Shown piece by piece: positions 7,126 through 16,668 of a stretch of DNA of 64,000 nucleotides (positions are counted from its first letter, which is position 1; each line of letters begins with the position of its first letter). The stretch is from Pseudomonas sp. LD120 (GTDB lineage Bacteria > Pseudomonadota > Gammaproteobacteria > Pseudomonadales > Pseudomonadaceae): contig NZ_WVHL01000002.1 in the NCBI RefSeq assembly GCF_009861525.1, positions 620,001 through 684,000 of the forward strand, written 5' to 3'. The notes under the pieces were generated by a model, which did no database searches, was not told the origin of the DNA, and saw nothing but the letters and a program-made list of their open reading frames with translations. A program made the translations under genes and the position numbers.

Positions 7126-9501
7126 TCAGTGAGCGAACAGTGAGTTGCCCTTCTGCCCGGCGAGCTTTTCCGGTTTGATCAGGAACCGCGCCAGCGCCGG
7201 CAGCAGCCACAGGGCGCCGAACATGTTCCACAGCAGCATGAAGGTCAGCATCAGGCCCATGTCGGCCTGGAACTTGATGGCCGAGAAAATCCAGGTGCAC
7301 ACGCCGATGGCCAGACACAGGCCGGTGAACAGCACGGCTTTACCGGTGGAGCGCAAGGTCTGGTAGTACGCCTCTTGCAACGGCAATCCGGCACGCAGGA
7401 AGCTCTCCAGGCGGCTGTAGATATAGATGCCGTAGTCGACCCCGATGCCCACCCCCAGCGCCACCACCGGCAGAGTCGCCACCTTGACGCCAATGCCCAT
7501 GAACGCCATCAGTGCGTTACCCAGCACCGACGTCAACACCAGCGGCAGGACAATGCACAGGGTCGCCGCCCAGGAACGGAAAGTGATCATGCACATGGTG
7601 GCCACACAGAGGTACACCAGGATCAGGATGGTCAGTTCGGACTCCTTGATCACCTCATTGGTGGCTGCCTCGATCCCGGCGTTACCGGAGGCAAGGATGA
7701 ACTCCAGGCCGTCCTTGTTGTGCTCCTTGGCGAACGCCTGCACCGCATGCACGGCGCGATCCAGGGTTTCGGCCTTGTGATCGTTGAGGAACACCAGCAC
7801 CGGCGCCAACGAGCAGTTGTTGTTGTACAGACCATCGGCCCGGGCAATGGAGCTGTTGAGCACGTCCGGGTTGCGCGACAGGGTTTCCCATTTCAGGTTG
7901 CCCTCGTTCATGCCCTTGATCATCTGCTTGGAAACGGTCACCAGAGAGATCGCCGACTGCACCCCCTCGGTGTTCTGCATCTTCCACATCAATTCGTCGA
8001 TGGGCGCCATGGCCTCATAGCGAGAACAGCCTTCGGCCGCGGTCTTGACCATCACCACCAGCACATCGGAACTGGTGGAATAGTTGCTGATGATGAAGTT
8101 GTTGTCCTTGTTGTAGCGCGAGTCGGGACGCAGTTCGGGAGCGCCCTGATCGAGGTCGCCGATCTTCAGGTTCTGGCTGTACCAGAGGCCGCCACCAAAG
8201 GCCACCAGGGCCAGGGTCACGGAGATCGGGGCAACTTTGGGGTTGGCAAAATTCGACAGCAGGCGCCAGAACGGATGCTCGCGGGAGGCGTCCTTCTTGC
8301 TGCGTTCGATGGCGCGCTTGCTGATGCCGACGTAGGAAATCGCTACTGGTAGCAGGATCAGGTTGGTGAACACGATCACCGCCACACCGATGGAGGCGCC
8401 GATGGCCAACTCGCGGATCACCCCGATGTCGATGATCAACAAGGTGATGAAGCCCACGGCGTCGGCGAGGATCGCGATCATCCCTGGCAGGAACAATTGC
8501 CGGAAGGTGCGCCGCGCTGCAGTCAGGGCATTGTCGGCGTCGCTCGATTGCAGGGCAATCCCGTTGATCTTCTGCACCCCGTGGGAAATGCCGATGGCGA
8601 AGATCAGGAACGGCACCAGCATCGAGTAAGGATCCAGCCCGAAACCAAAGAAGTGCATCAGCCCCAACTGCCAGCCCACCGCCACCAGGGTGGTGATCAG
8701 CACCGCGATGGTGCTGCGGATGCACCAGGTGAACCAGTACAGCAACACCAGGGTGATGATGAAGGCCACGCCGAAGAACATCACCACCATGATCAGGCCA
8801 TCGATCAGGTCACCGACCTTCTTGGCGAAGCCAACGATGTGGATCTTCACATTCGGGTTCTGCGCCTCGAACTTGTCGCGGATCTTCTCTTCAAGCTGAT
8901 GGGAAAAATTCTGGTAGTCCAGGGCCAGCAGCTTGCCCTGATCCTTCGGGTCCGGGTAGGACTCCAACAGCGGTATCTCGACAATGCTGGACTTGAAATC
9001 ATTGGCCACCAGACGCCCAACCTGACCGGACTTGAGGACGTTATTGCGCAACTGCTCAAGGCTTGCCAGCGAGCCGTTGTAGCTCTGGGGGATCACCTCG
9101 CCACCGGCAAAGCCCTCTTCGGTCACCTCGGTCCAGCGCACGCTGGGACTCCACAGGGACTTGAGCCCCGAGCGATCGACGCCGGAGATGTAGAACACCT
9201 CGTCGTTGATCTGCCGCAACGTCTCCATGTAATCCTTGGTGAAAATGTCGCCATCGCGGGCTTCCACCGAAATACGCACGGTGTTGCCCAGGTTGGCCAG
9301 ATCGTTGCGGTGCTCCATCATCCGTTCGATGAACGGATGCTTGAGCGGGATCATTTTTTCAAAACTGGTGGACGGCCGGATCAGGGTCGCTTGCCAGAAC
9401 AGGAAAACGCTGACCAGCAGGCAAATGAAGATCACTGCCGGGCGGTTGTTGAAAATCAGGCGCTCTAGAAAATTCGCCTTGTCCTGGTGATGACTGCTCA
9501 T
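7126..9501 (-). CDS. RND-superfamily exporter with MMPL domains
   Basis: A 791-residue polytopic membrane protein of the MMPL/COG1033 branch of the RND superfamily: one N-terminal helix (AVIFICLLVSVFLFW), a large periplasmic loop, a helix cluster (about residues 230-420), a second periplasmic loop and a second helix cluster (about 620-775). Characteristic segments are FLIFAIGISHGVQKING and VALGVGIGVDYGIYIYSRLE. Relatives export lipids, hopanoids or related hydrophobic compounds; the substrate here is not known. The start at 9501 (MSSHHQDK) was preferred to a GTG at 9513, which would overlap the AAGGTG ribosome site. It follows the YCF48 propeller gene by 32 bases, so the two form an operon ending at the terminator 7078-7106. 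Confidence 0.9.
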   Translation of the reverse strand: MSSHHQDKANFLERLIFNNRPAVIFICLLVSVFLFWQATLIRPSTSFEKMIPLKHPFIERMMEHRNDLANLGNTVRISVEARDGDIFTKDYMETLRQINDEVFYISGVDRSGLKSLWSPSVRWTEVTEEGFAGGEVIPQSYNGSLASLEQLRNNVLKSGQVGRLVANDFKSSIVEIPLLESYPDPKDQGKLLALDYQNFSHQLEEKIRDKFEAQNPNVKIHIVGFAKKVGDLIDGLIMVVMFFGVAFIITLVLLYWFTWCIRSTIAVLITTLVAVGWQLGLMHFFGFGLDPYSMLVPFLIFAIGISHGVQKINGIALQSSDADNALTAARRTFRQLFLPGMIAILADAVGFITLLIIDIGVIRELAIGASIGVAVIVFTNLILLPVAISYVGISKRAIERSKKDASREHPFWRLLSNFANPKVAPISVTLALVAFGGGLWYSQNLKIGDLDQGAPELRPDSRYNKDNNFIISNYSTSSDVLVVMVKTAAEGCSRYEAMAPIDELMWKMQNTEGVQSAISLVTVSKQMIKGMNEGNLKWETLSRNPDVLNSSIARADGLYNNNCSLAPVLVFLNDHKAETLDRAVHAVQAFAKEHNKDGLEFILASGNAGIEAATNEVIKESELTILILVYLCVATMCMITFRSWAATLCIVLPLVLTSVLGNALMAFMGIGVKVATLPVVALGVGIGVDYGIYIYSRLESFLRAGLPLQEAYYQTLRSTGKAVLFTGLCLAIGVCTWIFSAIKFQADMGLMLTFMLLWNMFGALWLLPALARFLIKPEKLAGQKGNSLFAH

Positions 9502-9533
9502 GGAATTCCCCACCTTCTTATTATGTGCCCGGC

Positions 9534-10583
9534 TTATTGGCCGAGTTCAGCGCCCGTTGCTGCAGAAACCCGCACCCCGCCCTGCCCCGCGAGGATCAGT
9601 CGGCCATTGCCGGCGGCCGCCACCGCCGACAACGAGACGCGATCCTGGCGGTTGAACACACTGAAGCTCTGGCCGTGGTCGGTGCTGCGGATCACGCTGC
9701 CACCGTTGCCGACGATCACCAGCGAACCGTCATCCAGCAGCGTGGCGCCGGACAGGCCGAACTCCAGGGCGCCACGAGCGGCCTTCAACGGCACCTGCTC
9801 CCAAGTGCCGCCAAAATCCGTGGAGCGATAGAGGTTGCCGCGCAAGCCGTAGACCAGCAGCGTGGCCGGCTGGCCAGTGCCAATCACCCCGAACAGCGAG
9901 CCCTCATAGGGACCTTCGAGACGCTCCCAGGTTTGCCCACCATCGGCGGAGCGGAACATGCTGCCTTGCTCACCGACGATGAACAGGCCGGAGCCCTTGA
10001 TTTCGGTGATGGCGTTGAGGTGGAACTGGTCTTCATTGTCCAGACGTTCGCTGACGTCCTCCCAATGCTGGCCACCGTCGGTGGTTTCCAGAAAGGCGCC
10101 ATAGGCGCCGACGGCGTAGCCGGTCTGAGTGTCCTTGAACCACACATCCAGCAACGGCGACTCACGCTTGAGGTCCTGGAACTGCCGGCTCCAGGTCGCA
10201 CCGCCGTCGCTGCTGGCCAGCACCTGGGCATCGTGCCCCACTGCCCAACCGTGCTGTTCATCGACAAAATACAGCGCCGTCAGCATCTGCCGGGTCGGCA
10301 CCTTGGCCTGGGTCCAGGTCTGCCCCTGGTCATCGGAATAAAGAATGTGTCCGCGATCGCCCACGGCTACCAGGCGCTTGCCGGCGTGGACCACATCAAG
10401 CATCAAGCTTTTCTCGGCCTTGGACGACTTGATGGAATAGACAGTATCCGCTGCGTTGGCAGCGGCCAGAACCGGCGTCGACAGCGTCACGACACCCAAC
10501 AGCGAGAGCGCTGTAGCCAGCAGTGCGAACGTGCGCAGCGCCGGCGGGCGGCCAACAACCACACCCATGACAGGCTCACTCAT
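9534..10583 (-). CDS. YCF48/BNR-repeat beta-propeller protein, exported
   Basis: A 349-residue protein with an N-terminal hydrophobic export segment (residues about 20-45, ending TPVLAAANAAD) followed by repeated blades of the YCF48/Hcf136 type: GDRGHILYSDDQGQTW, GHDAQVLASSDGGATW, GAYGAFLETTDGGQHW, GEQGSMFRSADGGQTW, GLRGNLYRSTDFGGTW and GNGGSVIRSTDHGQSF. At least six blades are visible. Such proteins act as extracytoplasmic assembly or binding scaffolds. It directly precedes the MMPL exporter, a pairing that I recall from many gamma-proteobacteria, where DUF1329 and DUF1302 genes often join; those are absent here. The start at 10583 has GGGGGA 7 bases upstream; the ATG at 10598 has no ribosome site. 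Confidence 0.88.
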   Translation of the reverse strand: MSEPVMGVVVGRPPALRTFALLATALSLLGVVTLSTPVLAAANAADTVYSIKSSKAEKSLMLDVVHAGKRLVAVGDRGHILYSDDQGQTWTQAKVPTRQMLTALYFVDEQHGWAVGHDAQVLASSDGGATWSRQFQDLKRESPLLDVWFKDTQTGYAVGAYGAFLETTDGGQHWEDVSERLDNEDQFHLNAITEIKGSGLFIVGEQGSMFRSADGGQTWERLEGPYEGSLFGVIGTGQPATLLVYGLRGNLYRSTDFGGTWEQVPLKAARGALEFGLSGATLLDDGSLVIVGNGGSVIRSTDHGQSFSVFNRQDRVSLSAVAAAGNGRLILAGQGGVRVSAATGAELGQ

Positions 10584-11014
10584 AGACCATTCCCCCATTA
10601 TTATTGTCAGGTCACTTGACCTCTCAGGGCGCCGTCCAGGGTCTTCGCAAACAGTAACAATCTCGACGATCGTCCTGAAACCTGCAATCTAGAGCCCCTT
10701 CGGCTGCGAGCTATCCTATCGGGCTTTCGAAAGGTCTGACAATCAACGCAGCGTTATCTTTTGTTAATCACCATCCCTATCCGAGTTCCTGAATACGCCG
10801 GCATTCGCTGCGCTGATCAAAAGCCCAACCGCGCATGACGAACATGCGCCCGAGTGCCGAAAGCCTTTCCAATCTAGTTGAATCTTGCCGACCTGCACGG
10901 TGCGGGTGAGCCCCACACGACTAAAGACTGATCCAGCGCAAAGGCGTCCACCCCCTGGCGTTGACTATGATGAGCGGCGTGGGCAATGCGCCCGCCGACC
11001 TTCAGGAGTGAGCC
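10584..11014. other. Divergent intergenic region (YCF48 operon / SulP gene)
   Basis: About 430 gene-free bases between two divergent transcription units, so it should hold both promoters. It is less GC-rich than the flanking genes around 10720-10800. I could not assign -35/-10 boxes with confidence. GGAG for the SulP gene lies at its right end. Confidence 0.5.
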
Positions 11015-12646
11015 ATGATTGCTATACGCGAGGCGTGGAAAGCCGGGTTGCTGAGCCCCAAACACTGGGCGCGCAACCTGCTGTCCGGGGTGGTGGTCGG
11101 GGTGGTGGCGCTGCCCCTGGCCATGGCGTTCGCCATCGCATCTGGAGTCAAGCCCGAGCAAGGGATCTACACCGCCATCGTTGGCGGGCTGCTGGTATCG
11201 CTGTTCGGCGGCAGCCGCTTGCAGATTGCCGGCCCCACCGGGGCGTTTATCGTGATTCTGGCCGGGGTCACCGCCAAGTACGGCGTCGACGGCCTGCAAC
11301 TGGCCACCATGATGGCCGGAATCATCCTGTTTCTGCTGGGCATCAGCCGCCTGGGGGCGTTGATCAAGTTCATCCCGGACCCGGTGATTCTCGGCTTCAC
11401 CGCCGGCATTGGGGTGATCATCTGGGTCAGCCAGTGGAAAGACTTCTTCGGTCTGCCTGCCGTCCAGGGCGAGTACTTTCACCTAAAACTCTGGCACCTG
11501 CTGCAAGCCCTGCCCGAACTGCACCTGGCCACCACCTTGCTCGCCGTGCTCAGCCTGGCGGTGCTGCTGTGGGTGCCGAGGGTGGCATCGCTCAAGCGCA
11601 TTCCGGCTCCCCTGGTGGCCATGATCCTGGCCACCGTCTTGCAGTCGCTGTTCCAGTTCCAGGGCGTGGCCACTATCGGCAGTGCCTTCGGCGGCATCCC
11701 CCAGGGTCTGCCCGAGCTGCAACTGCCTCCGGTCAGCCTGACCCGGGTCCTGGACCTGATTGGTCCGGCCTTCGCCATTGCCATGCTCGGAGCCATCGAG
11801 TCGCTGCTATCTGCGGTGGTGGCAGACGGCATGGCCAGCACCCGCCACGACTCCAACCAGGAACTGATCGGCCAGGGCATCGCGAACCTGGCCACGCCGC
11901 TGTTCGGCGGTTTTGCCGCCACCGGCGCCATTGCCCGCACCGCCACCAATATTCGCAACGGCGGCAACAGTCCGTTGGCTGGCGTTACCCACGCGGTGGT
12001 GCTGGTGCTGATCATTTTGTTCCTCGCGCCACTGGCAGCGAACATCCCTCTGTGCGCCCTGGCGGCGATTCTGTTCGTGGTGGCCTACAACATGAGCGAG
12101 TTGCACCACTTCAAGCGCATGCTGCAACGGGCACCACGCGCCGACGTGGCGATCCTGCTGTGCACCTTCGTGCTCACGGTGTTCAGCGACCTGGTGATCG
12201 CGGTGAACATTGGGGTGATCCTGGCAATGCTGCACTTCCTGCGGCGCATGGCCTCCTCGGTGGAGGTGCAGCAGGTGGTGGAGGCGGATCTGGAGAATGA
12301 ACTGCACGGCAAGGGTCGGGGACATCTACCGCCGGGCGTGCTGGTCTACACCATCGAAGGGCCATTGTTCTTTGGCGCAGCCGAGACCTTCGAACGGGCC
12401 CTCGCGCAGACTCACAGCGACCCACAGGTGCTGATCATCCGCCTCAAGCATGTGCCGTTCATGGACATTACGGGCCTGCAGACCCTGGAGGAAGTGATAG
12501 GCCAGCTACAAAAGCGCGGGATAGTGGTGAAACTGTGCGAAGCCAACCTGAAGGTTCATGCCAAGCTTGAGCGAGTGGGCATCCTGCATGCCATTGGCAT
12601 GCAGAACTATCACCACGACTTGAGCAGCGCACTCCCTCCCTTGTAG
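11015..12646 (+). CDS. SulP family inorganic anion transporter with STAS domain
   Basis: A 543-residue membrane transporter of the SulP (SLC26-type) family, which move sulfate, bicarbonate or dicarboxylates. The first ~410 residues carry the multi-helix core, with family segments ALPLAMAFAIASG, LQIAGPTGAFIVIL and SLLSAVVADGMASTRHDSNQEL. The last ~110 residues are a cytoplasmic STAS domain (VLIIRLKHVPFMDITGLQTLEE). AGGAG 6 bases before ATG supports the start. No carbonic anhydrase or sulfur gene adjoins it, so the anion is undetermined. A REP-type repeat begins at its stop codon. Confidence 0.92.
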   Translation: MIAIREAWKAGLLSPKHWARNLLSGVVVGVVALPLAMAFAIASGVKPEQGIYTAIVGGLLVSLFGGSRLQIAGPTGAFIVILAGVTAKYGVDGLQLATMMAGIILFLLGISRLGALIKFIPDPVILGFTAGIGVIIWVSQWKDFFGLPAVQGEYFHLKLWHLLQALPELHLATTLLAVLSLAVLLWVPRVASLKRIPAPLVAMILATVLQSLFQFQGVATIGSAFGGIPQGLPELQLPPVSLTRVLDLIGPAFAIAMLGAIESLLSAVVADGMASTRHDSNQELIGQGIANLATPLFGGFAATGAIARTATNIRNGGNSPLAGVTHAVVLVLIILFLAPLAANIPLCALAAILFVVAYNMSELHHFKRMLQRAPRADVAILLCTFVLTVFSDLVIAVNIGVILAMLHFLRRMASSVEVQQVVEADLENELHGKGRGHLPPGVLVYTIEGPLFFGAAETFERALAQTHSDPQVLIIRLKHVPFMDITGLQTLEEVIGQLQKRGIVVKLCEANLKVHAKLERVGILHAIGMQNYHHDLSSALPPL

Positions 12647-12806
12647 CCGCTGCCGCAGACTGCGAACGGTCTGGGCGGCACTGCGTCGCAGGGACGCATC
12701 GATCTCAAGACCGACAGAGGTATGACAGCGATCGCCAAGCAAGGTCCTGCGGACCTTGGCGCAGCTTCGCAGGCTCAGCAGCGGCTACTGGTGTAGCCGC
12801 TGCCGC
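12643..12806. repeat. REP-like palindromic repeat cluster
   Basis: The convergent gap between SulP and pepN holds TGTAGCCGCTGCCG twice (12643 onward and near 12794) and an inverted CAGCGGCTAC near 12779. Further inverted GC-rich segments (AAGGTCC...GGACCTT around 12745-12761) sit between. The same core recurs near 29524 and inverted near 29657, so this is a dispersed extragenic palindrome, not a gene remnant. Confidence 0.75.
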
Positions 12807-12808
12807 CG

Positions 12809-15466
12809 TCAGGCGAGGCTTTTGCTCACCACTTCGAACACGTCACTGGACAGCTCGCCGGAGGCACGGATGCGCTCCAGTTCGCCCTTCATCAGCGCCT
12901 GACGGGCGCTGTCGTACTTGCGCCAGCGGGTCAGCGGCGCCAGTTGCCGCGAGGCGATCTGCGGGTTGAAGCCGTTGAGCTGGATCACCAGATCCGCCAG
13001 GAAGCGATAACCCGAACCGTCGGCCGCGTGGAAGTTGATCAGGTTCTGCCCGGCAAAAGCCCCCACCAACGCGCGCACCTTGTTCGGGTTCTTGAGGTTG
13101 AACGCCGGGTGCTGCATCAGCGCCTTGACCCGCGCCAGGCCACCCGGCAACGGGCTGCCGGCCTGGACGCTGAACCACTGGTCCATGACCAGGGCGTTGT
13201 CCTTGAAGTGCTCGGCGAACACTGCCAGAGCCTGGGCCTTCTCGGCCTCGAACGGCGAGTTGACCAGCACCGCCAGGGCGGTCAGGCGCTCGGTCATGTT
13301 GTCGGCGCTGTCGAACTGTTCGATGGCCGCCGCCAACACTTCGGGCTTGCGGGTCAACATCAGGTACGACAGGGCAATGTTCTGCAGCGCGCGACGGGCA
13401 AAGTGCTCGGACTCAGCCACATAAGCCGTGGCCTTGGACACCTGCCGATTGGCCTGATAGCGCTTCCACAGGGCATCGAACAGACTGTCAGCCAGTTGCT
13501 GACGGGCAAACTCGCGAGCCACATGGATCGCCTCGACCTCCGCCACTTCGCTGATCTCGGTCAGGTAGGCCTCGCCCGGCAGGGACAGCATTTCCGCGAC
13601 CATGGCCTGGTCCAGGCTGTCGTCGGCCAGCACGGTGCCCAAGGCGGTCACCAGACGTTCGTCCATCACCAGCGCCTGACCCTGCTGATGCTGGGCAATC
13701 AGTTCTTGCAGCACTTGCACGGCCAACTGCTGGCCGGCGTCCCAGCGGTTGAAACCGTCGCTGTCGTGCTGCATGAGGAACATCAGTTGGTCGCGGTTGT
13801 AGGGGAAGTTCAGCTTCACCGGTGCCGAGAAGCCCCGCAGCAGCGACGGCAACGGCTGTTCGGCGATATCGACGAAGGTGAAGGTCTGTTCGGCCTCGGT
13901 CACCGAGATCACCCGGGAAGTCCCCTGGGCGGCGTTTTCGCCGGACAGGCGCAGGGCCATGCCCGCCCCTTTCGAGTCCAGCAGGCCCAGCTCCACCGGG
14001 ATCACGAACGGCAGTTTCTCCACCTTGTCCGGGGTCTGCGGGCAGCTCTGGCGGAAGGTCAGGCTGTAGGTCTTGGCCGCCGCGTCGTAGGACTCGCTGA
14101 CCGCCAGCCGTGGCGTACCGGCCTGGCTGTACCAGCGTTTGAACTGGGTCAGATCGACGCCGTTGGCATCTTCCATGGCCTTGACGAAATCGTCACAGGT
14201 CACCGCCTGACCGTCATGGCGCTCGAAGTACAGGTCGCTGCCCTTACGGAAGCCTTCGGCGCCGAGCAAGGTGTGGATCATGCCGACAACTTCCGAACCC
14301 TTTTCGTACACGGTCAGGGTGTAGAAGTTGGAAATCTCGATAAAGCTTTCCGGGCGCACGGCGTGGGCCATGGGGCCGGCGTCTTCGGCAAACTGGTGGG
14401 TGCGCAGATAGGCCACGTCCTGGATGCGCTTGACGGTGCGCGAGTTCATGTCCGCGGAGAAACCGGCATCGCGAAACACCGTGAAGCCTTCTTTCAGCGA
14501 CAGCTGGAACCAGTCGCGGCAGGTCACGCGGTTACCCGACCAGTTGTGGAAGTATTCGTGGGCAACGATCGCCTCGACCCGCTGGTGCGCGGCATCGGTG
14601 GCGGTTTCGGCGCGGGCCAGCACGGCGCTGGAGTTGAAGATGTTCAGGCCCTTGTTTTCCATGGCGCCCATGTTGAAGTCGTTGACCGCAACGATCATGA
14701 AGATATCCAGGTCGTATTCGCGACCGTAGGTTTCTTCGTCCCAGCGCATGGACTTCTTCAGGCTGTTCATCGCGTGCTGGCACTTGTCGATGTTTTCCGG
14801 CTCGACATAGATGCGCAGCGCCACGTCGCGCCCGCTCTGGGTGCAAAAGCTGTCTTCCACGCACCACAGGTCGCCGGCCACCAGGGCGAACAGGTAGGCC
14901 GGTTTCATGAACGGGTCTTCCCAGGTCGCCCAGTGCCGGCCTTCTTCACCGGGGCCGCTGGCGATCGGGTTGCCGTTGGAGAGCAATACCGGGTAGCTGT
15001 GCTGCTCGGCCACCACGGTGGTGGTGAATTTGCTCATCACATCCGGACGATCGAGGTAATAGGTGATTTTGCGAAAGCCCTCGGCTTCGCACTGGGTGCA
15101 GAACATGCCGCTGGACTTGTACAGGCCTTCCAGGGCGGTGTTGCTTTCCGGGTGGATCTTCACGCTGGTGTCCAGGGTGAAGCTGGCGCTGGTGGGGTGC
15201 AGGGTCAGGTGGCTGTCGTCCAGCTGATAATCGCCTGCGCTCAGCAACTGATCGGACAGGCTCACCGACAGCAACTCCAACTGCTGGCCGTCCAGCACCA
15301 GCGGCGGCAGACCGGCGCCACGGGCCGGGTTGCGACGCATCACCAGCTGCGCATGGACCAGGCTGTGGTCCTCGAACAACTCGAAGGTCAGGTGGGTCTC
15401 GTCGATCAGGTACTCGGGGGCCTGATAGTCCTTCAGGTAAATCATCTTCGGTTGTTCGGTGCGCAT
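12809..15466 (-). CDS. pepN: Aminopeptidase N (M1 zinc metallopeptidase)
   Basis: Removes N-terminal residues from peptides in the cytoplasm; M1 family, E. coli PepN type. At 885 residues it has the normal full length. The exopeptidase motif GAMEN (MGAMENKGLNIF) and the zinc motif HEYFHNWSGNR followed by the third ligand in LKEGFTVFRD are intact. The C-terminal DUF3458-type helical part is complete. AAGGA 7 bases before the ATG supports the start at 15466. The gene lies 12 bases after the DUF2797 gene on the same strand, so it is the last gene of an operon with DUF1315 and DUF2797. Confidence 0.96.
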   Translation of the reverse strand: MRTEQPKMIYLKDYQAPEYLIDETHLTFELFEDHSLVHAQLVMRRNPARGAGLPPLVLDGQQLELLSVSLSDQLLSAGDYQLDDSHLTLHPTSASFTLDTSVKIHPESNTALEGLYKSSGMFCTQCEAEGFRKITYYLDRPDVMSKFTTTVVAEQHSYPVLLSNGNPIASGPGEEGRHWATWEDPFMKPAYLFALVAGDLWCVEDSFCTQSGRDVALRIYVEPENIDKCQHAMNSLKKSMRWDEETYGREYDLDIFMIVAVNDFNMGAMENKGLNIFNSSAVLARAETATDAAHQRVEAIVAHEYFHNWSGNRVTCRDWFQLSLKEGFTVFRDAGFSADMNSRTVKRIQDVAYLRTHQFAEDAGPMAHAVRPESFIEISNFYTLTVYEKGSEVVGMIHTLLGAEGFRKGSDLYFERHDGQAVTCDDFVKAMEDANGVDLTQFKRWYSQAGTPRLAVSESYDAAAKTYSLTFRQSCPQTPDKVEKLPFVIPVELGLLDSKGAGMALRLSGENAAQGTSRVISVTEAEQTFTFVDIAEQPLPSLLRGFSAPVKLNFPYNRDQLMFLMQHDSDGFNRWDAGQQLAVQVLQELIAQHQQGQALVMDERLVTALGTVLADDSLDQAMVAEMLSLPGEAYLTEISEVAEVEAIHVAREFARQQLADSLFDALWKRYQANRQVSKATAYVAESEHFARRALQNIALSYLMLTRKPEVLAAAIEQFDSADNMTERLTALAVLVNSPFEAEKAQALAVFAEHFKDNALVMDQWFSVQAGSPLPGGLARVKALMQHPAFNLKNPNKVRALVGAFAGQNLINFHAADGSGYRFLADLVIQLNGFNPQIASRQLAPLTRWRKYDSARQALMKGELERIRASGELSSDVFEVVSKSLA

Positions 15467-15478
15467 GGCGAATTCCTT

Positions 15479-16309
15479 CTACTGATGCACGGCGAGCTGA
15501 TAGGCCGTGTATTTGCGAATGTTGATCACGCCGGTATCAAAGATCAGGTACTGGCCCTTGATGCCCAGCAGCGTGCCTTCGGCGATCGGATTCTTGTCCA
15601 GGTTGAAACTGACGATCTTGGTCGGGTACTGCTCGACCGGATAACGGATCTCCAGGGGCTCGATGTCACTCACCGGCTGGATCGCCTGCAGGCCGAAACG
15701 CTCCTGCAGGGCCAACAGGCCCTCGGCGCAGGATTCAAACAGTTGCTCGCGCACCTGGATCAGGTCCACCGCCACCGCATCGCCCTTGAGCAAGGCGCGC
15801 CAGTTGGTCTTGTCGGCCACCTGGGAACGGAACAGGTCCTCGACGAAGCCCGACTGCTGGCGGGTCGCCACGCGCATGATCGGCAGCGCCTGGCTGGCGC
15901 CCTGGTCGAGCCAGCGGGTCGGCAACTGGGTGGCGCGGGTGATACCGACCTTGATCCCCGAGGAGTTGGCCAAATAGACCACGTGATCGGTCATGCAGAA
16001 CTGCTCGCCCCAGGACGGCTCGCGGCAGGTACCGGCGTCGTAGTGGCAACGTTCGGGGCTCATGATGCAGATATCGCACTGGGCCAGCTTGGTCATGCAC
16101 GGATAGCAGTAACCCTGGCTGAAACTGGTCTTGGTCTTGCGCCCGCAATGGCTGCAATGGATCGCCCCCAGGTATTCCAGGCGCACCTGAGTGCCGATCA
16201 GGGGATTGACCGGCACCTCGCTGTCACCCAGGCGAAAAGCGTACTGAACATTCGGCCCGTCCAGGCGTGCCGACATTTTGCTGATGGAACCGCGGCCAAT
16301 CTCGATCAA
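15479..16309 (-). CDS. DUF2797 protein with zinc-binding cysteines; TTG start
   Basis: A 276-residue protein of the DUF2797 family, function unknown. Cysteine clusters CSHCGRK, CYPCMTKLAQCDIC and CHYDAGTC near residues 45-90 suggest a bound zinc. A segment VYLANSSGIKVGITRATQLPTRWLDQGA resembles a GIY-YIG-like fold (inference). The start is a TTG (16309-16307) overlapping the TGA of the DUF1315 gene as TTGA; homologues I recall start M-IE-(L/I)GRG at this point. The longer open frame upstream to 16594 is the wrong frame of the DUF1315 gene. Confidence 0.85.
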   Translation of the reverse strand: MIEIGRGSISKMSARLDGPNVQYAFRLGDSEVPVNPLIGTQVRLEYLGAIHCSHCGRKTKTSFSQGYCYPCMTKLAQCDICIMSPERCHYDAGTCREPSWGEQFCMTDHVVYLANSSGIKVGITRATQLPTRWLDQGASQALPIMRVATRQQSGFVEDLFRSQVADKTNWRALLKGDAVAVDLIQVREQLFESCAEGLLALQERFGLQAIQPVSDIEPLEIRYPVEQYPTKIVSFNLDKNPIAEGTLLGIKGQYLIFDTGVINIRKYTAYQLAVHQ

Positions 16310-16566
16310 TGGATGGCATCCGACTTGAACAGGATGTTCGGCACCGGCGCCGACTTCGAGGCGCATTCCTGCGGGCCCATGTAGCCGGTGCGCTGGTCCT
16401 CGGGCAGGTTCTGCATTTCCCAGGCGATCATCGCCTGCAGCGACAGTTCGCGCTGCTCGGTGGTGAGCTTGCGGCCATCGGACCATTTGCCGATTTCTAC
16501 CGCCAGCTTCAGGCTCTGGTAGATCTCGGGGGTGATGTTTTCGATCATTTCGACAAAGGACGACAT
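16306..16566 (-). CDS. YeaC-like DUF1315 protein
   Basis: An 86-residue soluble protein of the DUF1315 (YeaC) family, function unknown. The family core EMIENITPEIYQSLKLAVEI and RELSLQAMIAWEMQNLPEDQRTGY is evident. ATG at 16566 has GGAG 10 bases upstream; a GTG at 16575 would sit on that ribosome site. Its stop overlaps the TTG start of the DUF2797 gene, indicating translational coupling. Confidence 0.88.
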   Translation of the reverse strand: MSSFVEMIENITPEIYQSLKLAVEIGKWSDGRKLTTEQRELSLQAMIAWEMQNLPEDQRTGYMGPQECASKSAPVPNILFKSDAIH

Positions 16567-16668
16567 GTTGAACACTCTCCAATTGATGTCGCAAGTTAAA
16601 CGGTGGCGGTCCCGCGGGATACTGCCGACAACCCTCTCAAAGGCGGTTCTCTGACAAGTAATACCCGG

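Noticed and set aside
12944..16384. A 1,146-codon open frame on the plus strand
   Set aside because: It runs antisense to pepN and DUF2797, which have strong family matches. Long antisense frames are expected where GC-rich third positions remove stop codons, and its composition is a mirror of the real genes with no ribosome site.
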